Shown: piece by piece, positions 50,767 to 59,710 of the stretch
Position numbering within the stretch: position 1 is the first letter of the stretch
How the letters are laid out: each line of letters begins with the position of its first letter
DNA from: Variovorax sp. ZS18.2.2
GTDB taxonomy: Bacteria > Pseudomonadota > Gammaproteobacteria > Burkholderiales > Burkholderiaceae_C
Reading direction: 5' to 3'
Assembly: GCF_024701975.1 (NCBI RefSeq)
Contig: NZ_JANLNM010000004.1
Coordinates: forward strand, 471,567 to 535,566
Length of the DNA stretch: 64,000 nt
Position numbers and translations under genes: made by a program
Notes under the pieces: model-generated
The model's input: the letters and a program-made list of their open reading frames with translations, nothing else
Database searches by the model: none
Told to the model about the DNA's origin: nothing

Positions 50767-51696
50767 ATGGCAAGCAAGACGATCTTCTCCCTCCGGCCCG
50801 AGCCGATGACGCCCGCACCCGGGCGCCGCGGCTTCCTCATGGGGTCGGCGGTTGGCGCCGCCGCGGCATTGGCATCGCTCGCGACGCTGTCGCATGCGGC
50901 CGCCGGTGCTCCCTCGCGGCGGATGCCGGTCATCTTCATCGGCCACGGCACGCCGATGAACGCCATCGCCGACAACGCATTCACGCGCCGCTTGAACGCA
51001 TGGGGGAGGGAGCTGCCGCCGCCCACGGCCATCCTCAGCGTGTCGGCGCACTGGCTGAGCCGCGGCGCGACCGGTGTCGGCATGCAGGCGAAGCCGAAGA
51101 CGATCCACGACTTCGGCGGCTTTCCGCAGGCGCTGTTCGACGTCGACTACCCCGCGCCCGGGCATCCGGCGCTGGCCCGCGAAACTGTCGGCGTGGTGAA
51201 GCAGGCGCCGGTGATCGCCACCGAGCAATGGGGCCTGGACCATGGAACCTGGTCGGTGCTCAAGCACCTCTATCCGAAGGCCGATGTCCCCGTCTTCCAG
51301 CTCAGCATCGACTACGACAAGCCGGCGGCCTTTCATTACGCAGTGGGGCGCGATCTGGCCGCGCTGCGCGACAAGGGCGTGCTGGTGATGGGCAGCGGCA
51401 ACGTCGTGCACAACCTGCGCGCCACCGACCGCGGCACCGTCGATGGGCCGAAGGCGAGCCGCCCGTGGGCGCAGTCCTTCGACGATGCGGTGAAGTCGGC
51501 GCTCGCAGGTCGTGATGACCGCGCGCTGATTGGCTATGAAAAGCTGGAGGGCGCATCGACCGCAGTCGCGACGCCCGATCACTACTTCCCCTTCCTCTAC
51601 GCCCTCGGCGCTGCCGGAGAGGGCGAGCGCGCGAAGACGGTCTACGAAGGGTTCCAGTCCGGCACGCTCAGCATGCGCTGCGTGCAGTTCGGCTGA
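50767..51696 (+). CDS. extradiol dioxygenase of the 4,5-DOPA dioxygenase / YgiD class
   Basis: A 309-residue LigB-superfamily protein. Metal-ligand histidines are visible in FIGHGTPMNAI, SVSAHWLSRG, GNVVHNLRA and the late TPDHYFPFLY. Residues 14-40 look like a twin-arginine leader (GRRGFLMGSAVGAAAALASLATLSHA), which is unusual because most relatives are cytosolic. The ATG at 50767 is chosen for its purine-rich upstream; starts at 50701 (GTG) and 50806 are possible. The physiological substrate of this class in bacteria is largely unknown. It ends four bases before the convergent zwf. Confidence 0.85.
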   Translation: MASKTIFSLRPEPMTPAPGRRGFLMGSAVGAAAALASLATLSHAAAGAPSRRMPVIFIGHGTPMNAIADNAFTRRLNAWGRELPPPTAILSVSAHWLSRGATGVGMQAKPKTIHDFGGFPQALFDVDYPAPGHPALARETVGVVKQAPVIATEQWGLDHGTWSVLKHLYPKADVPVFQLSIDYDKPAAFHYAVGRDLAALRDKGVLVMGSGNVVHNLRATDRGTVDGPKASRPWAQSFDDAVKSALAGRDDRALIGYEKLEGASTAVATPDHYFPFLYALGAAGEGERAKTVYEGFQSGTLSMRCVQFG

Positions 51697-51700
51697 ACGC

Positions 51701-53173
51701 TTACTGCTCTTCGCCCCACGCAAAGCCGTCGCGCGCGATCATCGCGCTCGATGCGCTCGGGCCCCAGGTGCCGGCCGCGTAGGGGCGCGGTCCGCCATCC
51801 GATTCCCAGCTGTCGATCAGCGGCTCCACCCAGCGCCATGCTTCTTCCTGCTCGTCGCTGCGCACGAACAGGTTCAGGCGCCCGTCGATCACGTCGAGCA
51901 GCAGGCGCTCGTAGGCGCCCACGCGCTCGGCGCCGAAGCGCTTGTCGAAGTCGAGGTCGAGCTGAACAGGTGCCAGTTGCGCGGCGGCGCTCTGGTTGCC
52001 GTTGGTGCGCTGGCGGTTGTCCTGGGCCTGCGCGAGCATGTGCAGCTCCAGGCCGTCCTTGGGTTGCAGGTTGATCACCAGCTTGTTGACGTTGCCTGTC
52101 GGCGCGCGGTAGATCGCATGCGGCGTCGGGCGGAAGTTGACCTCGATGCGCGCATCGCGCGACGCCAGGCGCTTGCCGGTGCGGATGTAGAACGGCACGC
52201 CGGCCCAGCGCCAGTTGGCGATTTCGGTGCGCAGCGCGACGAAGGTCTCGGTGCGGCTGTCGGGGTCGACGCCGGGCTCGTCGCGGTAGCCCTGCACCCG
52301 CTCGCCGTAGGCGGTGCCGGCGGTGTACTGGCCGCGGATCGCGTGCAGGCTCAGGCTCTCGGGCGTCCAGGGCTTGAGGGCGCGCAGCACCTTGAGTTTT
52401 TCGTCGCGGATCGCGTCGGCGTGCGAGTTGATCGGCGGCTCCATGCCGATCGCGCACAGCAGCTGCAGCGCATGGTTCTGCACCATGTCGCGCAGCGCGC
52501 CGGTCTGGTCGTAGAAGGCGCCGCGCTTCTCCACGCCCAGGTCTTCGGCGATCGTGATCTGGATGTTGGCGATGTGCTCGCGGCGCCAGATGGGCTCGAA
52601 GAGCGCGTTGCCGAAGCGCATCGCGAACAGGTTCTGCACCGAGGGCTTGCCCAGATAGTGGTCGATGCGGAAGACCTGCTTTTCTTCCAGCACCTTGCCC
52701 ACGGCCGCGTTGATGGCGCGGTTCGATGCGAGGTCGTGGCCGAGAGGCTTCTCGAGCACGATGCGGGTCTTGGGGCCGTTGAGGCCGGCCGCTGCGATCT
52801 GTTCGACCACCTGGGTGAAGAGGGCGGGCGCCGTGGCCACGTACATCACGACCGTGGAGGCGTCGCGCTGCTTGAGCAGGTCGGCGAGCTTCGCGTAGTC
52901 GTCGGGCTTCGAGAGGTCCATGCGCAGGTAATGCAGCATCGACGCGAACTTCTTGAACTCTTCCGGAGAGGGGCGCTTGGCCCCTTCGACCGCGCTGAAG
53001 CGCGACTGGATCAACTCGCGGTACTGGTCGTCCGACAGGTCGTCCCGTGCCACGCCGACGATGCGTCCGTCCTGCGGGAGGCTGCCGTGCCGGAAGGCCT
53101 GGAACAGCGCGGGCATGAGTTTGCGCCACGCGAGATCGCCAGTACCGCCGAACAGAACGAGATCGAAGCTCAT
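51701..53173 (-). CDS. zwf: glucose-6-phosphate 1-dehydrogenase
   Basis: A 490-residue enzyme making 6-phosphogluconolactone with NADP or NAD reduction, entry to the Entner-Doudoroff and pentose phosphate routes. The coenzyme loop is GGTGDLAWRK (9-18), the EKPLG motif is at 141-145 and the active-site RIDHYLGK is at 169-176. Length is normal. Upstream lies a 159-base palindromic element that falls within the leader or promoter. With tal and pgi in the same window it forms the local sugar-phosphate set. Confidence 0.97.
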   Translation of the reverse strand: MSFDLVLFGGTGDLAWRKLMPALFQAFRHGSLPQDGRIVGVARDDLSDDQYRELIQSRFSAVEGAKRPSPEEFKKFASMLHYLRMDLSKPDDYAKLADLLKQRDASTVVMYVATAPALFTQVVEQIAAAGLNGPKTRIVLEKPLGHDLASNRAINAAVGKVLEEKQVFRIDHYLGKPSVQNLFAMRFGNALFEPIWRREHIANIQITIAEDLGVEKRGAFYDQTGALRDMVQNHALQLLCAIGMEPPINSHADAIRDEKLKVLRALKPWTPESLSLHAIRGQYTAGTAYGERVQGYRDEPGVDPDSRTETFVALRTEIANWRWAGVPFYIRTGKRLASRDARIEVNFRPTPHAIYRAPTGNVNKLVINLQPKDGLELHMLAQAQDNRQRTNGNQSAAAQLAPVQLDLDFDKRFGAERVGAYERLLLDVIDGRLNLFVRSDEQEEAWRWVEPLIDSWESDGGPRPYAAGTWGPSASSAMIARDGFAWGEEQ

Positions 53174-53195
53174 GAGAAAACTTTCCTTTGTCTGA

Positions 53196-53354
53196 GAAGG
53201 TGTGAACGAATCCGCCGTGCCCGCTCATCCCACCCAGGCGCCCCCGCTCGGCGTTGCAAATGCTCGCCATAGCCCGAGCTATGGCTGCGCTTTGCGCCTT
53301 GATCGGGCGCGCCTGGGCGGGCTGCTCGGACACGCCGAATTCATTCACACCTTC
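53196..53354. repeat. 159-bp imperfect palindrome upstream of zwf
   Basis: GAAGGTGTGAACGAATCCG at the left end pairs with CGAATTCATTCACACCTTC at the right end. The two arms, about 78 bases each, match at roughly 78 percent and meet at CCATAGC-CCGA-GCTATGG. It contains no plausible gene. It begins 22 bases upstream of the zwf ATG. Its form suggests a mobile extragenic palindrome of the REP/MITE kind. Confidence 0.85.
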
Positions 53355-53457
53355 TGAATGCCGAGCAGGCCATGCGCCTGGAGGCGCCCGGGCTTGGCGG
53401 GACGCCAGTCGCGATGGTACTTGTACCGATTCCCGGGACTGGTACTAAAGCTACGCT

Positions 53458-53483
53458 GCCCTCCGGCCGCAGGGCCTTTTTTT
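53458..53483 (+). terminator. leader terminator or attenuator upstream of the binding-protein gene
   Basis: GCCCT-CCGGCCGC-AGGGC followed by C and seven T residues lies 24 bases before the ATG at 53508, with no gene ending upstream on this strand. A promoter-like TTGTAC (53421-53426), 16 bases, TACTAA lies just before it. A GGTAC-TT-GTACC palindrome and a second TGGTACT are in the same stretch. The remaining 53355-53457 holds nothing else recognisable. Confidence 0.55.
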
Positions 53484-53507
53484 GTGAGCGAGTCAGGGAA
53501 ATACAAG

Positions 53508-54518
53508 ATGAAGAGGCTTTTCTGCGTGGCGGCGCTGCTGGGGCTGTCGACCGCCGCATCGGCGCAGACCGTGAACGTGATCTGCTCCGTGCAGGCTGAA
53601 TGGTGTGGCGCGATCGCCACCGTCTATGCCCGCGCCACGGGTGTTCGCATCAACATGGCGCTCAAGGGCTCGGATGAGGCGCTGGCCCAGTTGATCGCCG
53701 AGAAGGACAACCCCAAGACCGATGTCTGGTTCGGCGGCACGGGCGAACCGCACCTGCAGGCCGCCGAGCAGGGCCTCACGCTCGAATACAGGTCGCCCAC
53801 GCTGGCGCAGTTGCATCCCTGGGCCCAGCAGCAGGCCAGGCAGTCGGGCTACAAGACCGTGGGCATCTATTCGGGGCCGCTGGGCTTCGGCTACAACCCC
53901 GAGCTGCTCGCCAGGAAGAAGCTGCCCGTGCCCAAGACCTGGGCCGACCTGCTCAAGCCCCAGTACAAGGGCGACATCCAGGTGGCCAACCCTGCATCGA
54001 GCGGCACGGCCTACACAATGATCGCCACGCTGGTGCAACTGATGGGCGAAGACAAGGCTTTCGACTACCTCAAGGCGCTGCACAGGAATGTGGGCCAGTA
54101 CACCCGCTCGGGCACCGGCCCGATCAAGGCGGTGGCGCGCGGCGAAACCGCGATCTCCATCAGCTTCGTGCATGACGGCCCGGGCGAGAAGATGCAGGGC
54201 TTCCCGGTCGAGACCCTCACGCCGAGCGACGGCACCGGCGCCGAGATCGGCGCCATGAGCATCATCAAGGGCGCGCGCAACCTCGACGCCGCCAGGAAGT
54301 TCTACGAATGGGCGCTCACGCCCGCCGCGCAGGAACTGGGCGCCGCCAACAGGCAGTTCCAACTGCCGAGCAATGCGGGCGCCAGGCTCGACGCGCGCAT
54401 CCCCGTTTTCAAGAAGACCAAGTTCATCGACTGCGACTACGCCAGGTACGGTGCCAGCACCGAACGCCAGCGCCTGATCGCGCGCTGGGAAAAGGACGTC
54501 AACTCGCTGCCCAGGTAG
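53508..54518 (+). CDS. orphan ABC transporter substrate-binding protein, Fe(III)/phosphonate class
   Basis: A 336-residue periplasmic receptor. A signal peptide ends at ASAQ; the mature protein has the fold seen also at 3167 (DVWFGGTGEPHLQAAEQGL, YSGPLGFGYNPELLARKKLPVPKTWADLL, VANPASSGTAYTM). No permease or ATPase is adjacent. Ten of its nineteen arginine codons are AGG, a codon that is rare in neighbouring genes, and nine of these follow a codon ending in C. The mature start carries two Cys (ICSVQAEWC). Ligand is uncertain: iron, phosphonate or another small anion. Confidence 0.85.
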   Translation: MKRLFCVAALLGLSTAASAQTVNVICSVQAEWCGAIATVYARATGVRINMALKGSDEALAQLIAEKDNPKTDVWFGGTGEPHLQAAEQGLTLEYRSPTLAQLHPWAQQQARQSGYKTVGIYSGPLGFGYNPELLARKKLPVPKTWADLLKPQYKGDIQVANPASSGTAYTMIATLVQLMGEDKAFDYLKALHRNVGQYTRSGTGPIKAVARGETAISISFVHDGPGEKMQGFPVETLTPSDGTGAEIGAMSIIKGARNLDAARKFYEWALTPAAQELGAANRQFQLPSNAGARLDARIPVFKKTKFIDCDYARYGASTERQRLIARWEKDVNSLPR

Positions 54519-54549
54519 CAGGGTTTCTGTCGCATGAAACAATGGCGCC

Positions 54550-55212
54550 ATGAACGTGGTTTTCGATCTTGGCGCCGTGCTGCTCGCATGGGAGCCCACA
54601 CGGCTGGTACAGGCCCATCTCGCGCCTCACGCGCCCACTGAAGCCGCCGCCGCGGCGCTGGGCCGGGCGATGTTCCACCACGACGACTGGACCAGTTTCG
54701 ACTGCGGCACCCGCACGCTGGACGATGCCATCGCCCGCATGGCGGCGCGGCTGTCGCTGCCGGCGGACCGGCTCGATGCCATGCTCGGCAACCTGGGCGA
54801 GCGCCTCGAAGCCATCGAAGTCACGGTCGACATGCTCGAGCAACTGTTCGCTCACCGCGAAGCGGGGCAGCCGCTGCGGCTCTATTACCTCTCGAACATG
54901 CCGGCGCCGTATGCGCGCGCGCTCGAGCGTCGGCACGCGTTCATGCGGCGTTTCGACGGCGGGGTGTTTTCGGGCGATGTGAAGTTCATCAAACCGGATC
55001 GTGAAATTTTCGAAGTGCTGGCGGTGCGCTACGCGCTCGACCCGGCGGAGACGGTGTTCATCGACGACTCGGCCCCCAACGTCGAGGCGGCACGCGCCTT
55101 CGGCTGGCAGGCGATCCACTGCACCGCGCCGGACATGCTGCCGGCGCAGCTCTCGCGCTATCTGCCGGTCAACACGACCTTGTCGGCGTCAAAGCCCAGG
55201 CTGCGCGCGTAG
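54550..55212 (+). CDS. HAD-family phosphatase, YihX-like
   Basis: A 220-residue HAD subfamily IA protein. The nucleophile is Asp6 in VVFDLGAVLLAW, with Gly in place of the usual second Asp as in YihX; motif II is LYYLSNM, the Lys is in KFIKPDREIF and the acidic motif IV is VFIDDSAPNVEAA. It probably removes phosphate from a sugar phosphate. It starts 31 bases after the binding-protein gene, and its last 55 bases overlap the convergent lipocalin gene. Confidence 0.85.
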   Translation: MNVVFDLGAVLLAWEPTRLVQAHLAPHAPTEAAAAALGRAMFHHDDWTSFDCGTRTLDDAIARMAARLSLPADRLDAMLGNLGERLEAIEVTVDMLEQLFAHREAGQPLRLYYLSNMPAPYARALERRHAFMRRFDGGVFSGDVKFIKPDREIFEVLAVRYALDPAETVFIDDSAPNVEAARAFGWQAIHCTAPDMLPAQLSRYLPVNTTLSASKPRLRA

Positions 55213-55832
55213 TCCAGCTCGACCTGCAGCGCCGCGTCGTCCAGCCGCGGCGCGCGCGACAGCACCCAGAGGTATTCGCGGTCGGGCGTGCCGACCAGCG
55301 CGACCTGGTAGTCGCGGTCGAGCTTCAGGATCCAGTAGTCCGCCCACACCATCGGGAGCCAGCCGAGCCAGGCCGGCGCAAAGCGCACTTCGAGGCGGCC
55401 CGCGCCGGGCTGGCCGGCCACGGGCACCACGCGCGCCGTGCCGATGGCCTCGTTGAAATTGCCGTCGGCCCGCACACAGCGGTTGAGCACCTGCACCGCG
55501 CCGTCGGGCTGCGGCGTGTATTCGGCTGTGACGGGGCCTGAACAGGTTTTCTGAAAGCGGTTGGGCAGGCGGGCCTGTTCGTGCCAGATGCCGGCATAGC
55601 GCTGCAGGTCGACGGGTGCCACCACTTGCAGCGGCGCGCGCATCAGCGGTGCGCCATCGGCCGGGCCGGCCGGCCGCACGCGGGCATTGCGCGCCGCACC
55701 CAATGCGAGCCAGGTCGCGACGCCGCCCACGACGAAAGCCGTGGCCATCGCGCCGATCGCCTGGCTGGTGCGGCGGTCGTCGAAAGCGGGGCCGGCAGGG
55801 GCTGCGGCTGGGCGTCGTTGGTGAGGGGACAT
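55158..55832 (-). CDS. lipocalin family protein, Blc-like
   Basis: A 224-residue protein. Residues 25-48 form a membrane anchor (SQAIGAMATAFVVGGVATWLALGAA) in place of the lipoprotein signal of Escherichia coli Blc. The lipocalin barrel follows with the signature YAGIWHEQARLPNRFQ and later DYWILKLDRDYQVALVGTPDREYLWVLSR. AGGAGTG lies five bases upstream of the ATG. It likely binds lipids or haem-like ligands at the periplasmic side of a membrane. The 3' end overlaps the HAD gene by 55 bases. Confidence 0.88.
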   Translation of the reverse strand: MSPHQRRPAAAPAGPAFDDRRTSQAIGAMATAFVVGGVATWLALGAARNARVRPAGPADGAPLMRAPLQVVAPVDLQRYAGIWHEQARLPNRFQKTCSGPVTAEYTPQPDGAVQVLNRCVRADGNFNEAIGTARVVPVAGQPGAGRLEVRFAPAWLGWLPMVWADYWILKLDRDYQVALVGTPDREYLWVLSRAPRLDDAALQVELDYARSLGFDADKVVLTGR

Positions 55833-56074
55833 GGGGCACTCCTGAAGGTAAGACGTTCGGCGTAAATCGCTCGTAACGTTCAGGGTAGCCCTGGCCGATG
55901 GCCGTGTGCCGTCAGTCACGGACCACAGCCCCTGTAGGGCGGGGCGGCCGACAACCCTGCGGGCAGCAGGCCGATGGAACCACGCGAAAACCCGTGCTAC
56001 GGTGCGCATGAAAACATCGGCCGACGCGCAACTGCGTGCAGGACTTGTCACAACCCGCACAGGATAATGATTTC

Positions 56075-57031
56075 ATGAACCAACTCGATGCCCTCCGCCA
56101 GTGGACCACCGTCGTCGCCGACACCGGTGACTTCAAGCAGCTCAGCGTTTCCAAGCCGCAGGACGCGACCACCAACCCGTCGCTGATCCTCAAGGCCGTT
56201 CAGAAGCCCGAATACCGCCCCCTGCTCGACGAGACCGTGAAGAAGCACGCGGGCAAGCCACTCGACGAAGTCATCGACCGCCTGCTGGTCAATTTCGGCA
56301 CCGAAATCCTCCAGATCATTCCGGGCCGCGTCTCCACCGAAGTCGATGCGCGCCTCTCGTTCGACACCGCCGCCACCATCGCCCGCGGCGAGCGCATCGT
56401 GGCGCTCTACAAGGCCGAGGGCATCGACACCGAGAAGCGCCTGCTGATCAAGGTCGCCTCGACCTGGGAAGGCATCGAGGCCGCGCGCCAGCTCGAGCTC
56501 AAGGGCATCCGCACCAACCTCACGCTGCTGTTCTCGTTCGCGCAGGCCGTGGCCTGCGGCGCCGCGAAGGTGCAGCTGATCTCGCCCTTCGTGGGCCGCA
56601 TCTACGACTGGTACAAGAAGTCGGCCGGCGCCAAGTGGGACGAAGCGGCCAGCGCGGGCGCCAACGATCCGGGCGTGAAGTCGGTGCGCGAAATCTTCGA
56701 TTACTACAAGCAGCACGGCATCAAGACCGAGGTCATGGGCGCGAGCTTCCGCAATGTGGGGCAGATCCAGGCGCTGGCCGGCTGCGACCTGCTGACCATC
56801 AGCCCCGAGCTGCTGGCCGAGCTGGCAGCGAGCAACGAGCCGCTGGAACACACGCTCGACGCCAAGGCTGCAGCCAAGGGCGACGCGAAGAAGGTGAGCT
56901 ACGACGAAGCTGGTTTCCGCTTCGCGCTCAACGAAGACGCGATGGCCACCGAGAAGCTCGCCGAAGGCATCCGCGCCTTCGCGGCCGACGCCGTGAAGCT
57001 CGAGAAGCTCATGCAGGAAAGCGGCAAGTAA
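56075..57031 (+). CDS. tal: transaldolase
   Basis: A 318-residue class I transaldolase of the TalB type, moving a dihydroxyacetone unit between sedoheptulose 7-phosphate and glyceraldehyde 3-phosphate. The Schiff-base lysine is Lys126 in RLLIKVAST. Other markers are VSKPQDATTNPSLILKA at the start, GIRTNLTLLFSFAQA and SPFVGRIYDWYKK. The chosen ATG matches the family start. pgi follows after two bases. Confidence 0.97.
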   Translation: MNQLDALRQWTTVVADTGDFKQLSVSKPQDATTNPSLILKAVQKPEYRPLLDETVKKHAGKPLDEVIDRLLVNFGTEILQIIPGRVSTEVDARLSFDTAATIARGERIVALYKAEGIDTEKRLLIKVASTWEGIEAARQLELKGIRTNLTLLFSFAQAVACGAAKVQLISPFVGRIYDWYKKSAGAKWDEAASAGANDPGVKSVREIFDYYKQHGIKTEVMGASFRNVGQIQALAGCDLLTISPELLAELAASNEPLEHTLDAKAAAKGDAKKVSYDEAGFRFALNEDAMATEKLAEGIRAFAADAVKLEKLMQESGK

Positions 57032-57033
57032 AC

Positions 57034-58602
57034 ATGGCCGAGACCCACGGGACCCACGTGACCCAACGCTGCGACCGTGCGCCGGCCTGGGCGCAACTGC
57101 AGTCGTACTTCGAGACGGCGGGCCGCCAGTTCGACGTGCGCCATGCCTTCGTGGACGACGCGGTGCGCTTCGAGCGCTTCAGCCAGGAGGCGCCGTATGT
57201 GTTCGCCGACCTGTCCAAGAACCTGATCGACGTGCGCACCGAAGAACTGCTGCTCACGCTGGCCCGCGAATGCGGCCTCGAAGCACACCGCGACGCGATG
57301 TTCGCGGGCGAGCACATCAACAACACCGAAGACCGCGCCGTGCTGCACACGCTGCTGCGCGCGCCCGCCGATGCGAAGGTCGGCAAGACGGCCGACAAGC
57401 TGCGCGAAGTGCACGAGACGCTAGCCGCGATGCTGGCCTATGCCGAGAAGGTGCGCGGCGACCACACGATCACCGACGTGGTCAACATCGGCATCGGCGG
57501 CTCCGACCTCGGCCCGCAGATGGCGGTGCTGGCGCTCGCGGAGTTCGCGGCGCCGGGCAAGCGCTTTCATTTCGTCTCGAACGTCGACGGCCACGAGCTG
57601 GCCGGCGTGCTGCAAGGCCTGGCCCCGGAACACACGCTGTTCCTGATCGCCTCCAAGACCTTCACCACGACCGAGACGATGACCAACGCGCTCTCGGCCA
57701 AGCGCTGGTACGAGCAGTCGGGCGGCAACGACATCGCCGGCCACTTCGCCGCGCTCACGACGAATGTCGAAGCCGCGAACAAGTTCGGCATCGCCACCAC
57801 CTTCGGTTTCTGGGACTGGGTGGGCGGCCGCTATTCGCTGTGGTCGGCCATCGGCCTGCCGATCGCGCTGGCCATCGGCGCCGACGGTTTCCGCCGGCTG
57901 CTCGCGGGCGCGCATGCGATGGACGAGCACTTCCGCACCGCGCCGCTCGAGAAGAACCTGCCGGTGCGCCTGGGCCTGCTCGATGTCTGGTATCGCAACT
58001 TCCACAAGTTCACGAGCCGCAGCATCGCGCCGTACCACAGCGCCCTGAAGCGCGTGCCGGCCTACCTGCAGCAGCTGGAGATGGAGAGCAACGGCAAGCA
58101 GGTCGATGCGAGCGGCAAGCCTGTGGCGTTCGGCACCTCGCCCGTGCTCTGGGGCGAGCCCGGCACCAACGGCCAGCACGCCTACTTCCAGATGCTGCAC
58201 CAGGGCACGGACGTGATCCCACTCGAGTTCGTGGCGGTGCGCGATGCGGCGCACGACCTTGAAGGCCACCACCCCAAGCTGCTCGCCAACGCGCTCGCGC
58301 AGGCGCAGGCGCTGATGGTGGGCAAGCTGGACGACGGCGGCCACAAGAACTTTCCAGGCAACCGGCCGAGCAGCTTCTTCGTGTTCGAGAAGCTCACGCC
58401 CGAAGCGCTCGGCGCCTTCCTTGCGATGTACGAGCACCGCGTGTTCACCAGCGGCGCGCTGTGGGGCATCAACAGCTTCGACCAGTGGGGCGTGGAGCTG
58501 GGCAAGGTGCTCGCCAAGGACATCGAGCCGCGCCTCGCCTCGGGCGACGTCACGGGGCTCGACGCCTCGACGGCGGGCCTGCTCAAGCGCCTGAGTTCCT
58601 GA
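57034..58602 (+). CDS. pgi: glucose-6-phosphate isomerase
   Basis: A 522-residue isomerase linking glucose 6-phosphate and fructose 6-phosphate. Signatures are NIGIGGSDLGP, ASKTFTTTET, the catalytic-region GEPGTNGQHAYFQMLHQGT and the C-terminal NSFDQWGVELGK. The start is two bases after the tal stop, so the pair is one transcription unit. It ends six bases before the convergent pdxA-type gene. Confidence 0.97.
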   Translation: MAETHGTHVTQRCDRAPAWAQLQSYFETAGRQFDVRHAFVDDAVRFERFSQEAPYVFADLSKNLIDVRTEELLLTLARECGLEAHRDAMFAGEHINNTEDRAVLHTLLRAPADAKVGKTADKLREVHETLAAMLAYAEKVRGDHTITDVVNIGIGGSDLGPQMAVLALAEFAAPGKRFHFVSNVDGHELAGVLQGLAPEHTLFLIASKTFTTTETMTNALSAKRWYEQSGGNDIAGHFAALTTNVEAANKFGIATTFGFWDWVGGRYSLWSAIGLPIALAIGADGFRRLLAGAHAMDEHFRTAPLEKNLPVRLGLLDVWYRNFHKFTSRSIAPYHSALKRVPAYLQQLEMESNGKQVDASGKPVAFGTSPVLWGEPGTNGQHAYFQMLHQGTDVIPLEFVAVRDAAHDLEGHHPKLLANALAQAQALMVGKLDDGGHKNFPGNRPSSFFVFEKLTPEALGAFLAMYEHRVFTSGALWGINSFDQWGVELGKVLAKDIEPRLASGDVTGLDASTAGLLKRLSS

Positions 58603-58608
58603 GGAACC

Positions 58609-59673
58609 TCAGGCCGCAGCGGTTTCGGCGGGCGCCTTCAAGGGCGCGCCGCCGCTGGCCATCCGCACGCACAGGTCGAAGGCCTGCTGCAGCCCTTCGA
58701 TCTGCGCGATGCCCTTGCCGGCAATGTCGAAGGCGCTGCCGCTGGCCGATGTGGCCACGGGCACGGGCAGCCCGCCATGCAGCGTCACGCCCTGCTCGAA
58801 GCCCATGAGCTTCATCGCGATCTGGCCCTGGTCGTGGTACATCGACACCACCGCATCCACGTCGCCGCGGCGCGCACCGATGAACACCGTGTCCGGCGAG
58901 AACGGGCCGCGCGCGTCGTAGCCTTCGGCGCGCAGCTTCTCGATGGCCGGCGCGATGATCTCGATCTCTTCCATGCCGATGGAGCCGCCGTCGCCCGCGT
59001 GTGGGTTGAGCCCCGTCACCGCGATGCGCGGCTGCGCCACGCCCGCGCGGTGCAGCGCCTGCGCGATGATCTTCACCGCATCGCCCACGCCCTCGACCGT
59101 GATGTGGCTCGCCACGTCCTTGAGCGGAATGTGCGAGGTCACGCGCGAGGTCCACAGCGACCCGGTGAGATTGAACTCGCAGACGAAGCCCGTCACCGCA
59201 AAGCACTCCTGCATGTAGCGCAGCTCGTCCTCGTGCACGAGGCCGCCCAGGCGCAGCGAATGCTTGTTGAGCGGCGCAAAGACGATCGCATCGGCCTGGC
59301 CGCGCCGCACCGTCACCGTCGCGTATTCGAGCGCCTCGAACGAGGCCCGGCCCGAGCGCTCGTTCGATTCGCCGAGCACCGGCGCCTCGCCCTCCATCCA
59401 GTCACGCAAGTACAGGCTGAGCCGGCCGTCCTCGAAGCGCAGTTCGTCCAGGCTGTTGACCTGCAGCGGATCGAGCTTCACGCCGGTCACACGCTCGCCC
59501 TCGGCCAGCACGGCCGGGTCGGCGATCAGCAGCACGCGCGCGGCGTCCAGGTTGCGCTGGCGCGCGAGCAGCTTCACGGCCATCTCGGGGCCAACGCCGC
59601 TGGGGTCGCCCAGCAGCACGACGATGCGGGGCTTGGCGGAGATCACGCTCGGGGTTTTCGTTTGCGTTGACAT
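58609..59673 (-). CDS. pdxA: 4-hydroxythreonine-4-phosphate dehydrogenase family protein (PdxA/PdxA2)
   Basis: A 354-residue NAD-dependent dehydrogenase of the PdxA family. Metal-binding His residues lie in VTSHIPLKD, GLNPHAGDGG and SMYHDQGQIAMK, and the N-terminal GDPSGVGPEM is the family start. The genes beside it are a Bug-type receptor and a LysR regulator, so it may be the PdxA2-type enzyme acting on a sugar-acid phosphate and not the vitamin B6 enzyme. No kinase of the DUF1537 type is visible nearby. The symbol follows the family name and the exact substrate is open. Confidence 0.8.
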   Translation of the reverse strand: MSTQTKTPSVISAKPRIVVLLGDPSGVGPEMAVKLLARQRNLDAARVLLIADPAVLAEGERVTGVKLDPLQVNSLDELRFEDGRLSLYLRDWMEGEAPVLGESNERSGRASFEALEYATVTVRRGQADAIVFAPLNKHSLRLGGLVHEDELRYMQECFAVTGFVCEFNLTGSLWTSRVTSHIPLKDVASHITVEGVGDAVKIIAQALHRAGVAQPRIAVTGLNPHAGDGGSIGMEEIEIIAPAIEKLRAEGYDARGPFSPDTVFIGARRGDVDAVVSMYHDQGQIAMKLMGFEQGVTLHGGLPVPVATSASGSAFDIAGKGIAQIEGLQQAFDLCVRMASGGAPLKAPAETAAA

Positions 59674-59710
59674 GGGTCTGGAGGTTGAAGTGAGTGAGGG
59701 GAGGGCGGCC

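Noticed and set aside
51701..53348. Longer minus-strand frame (568 codons) opposite and beyond zwf
   Set aside because: It is in another frame from zwf, runs through the palindrome, and its translation is Arg/Ala/Pro-rich without motifs.
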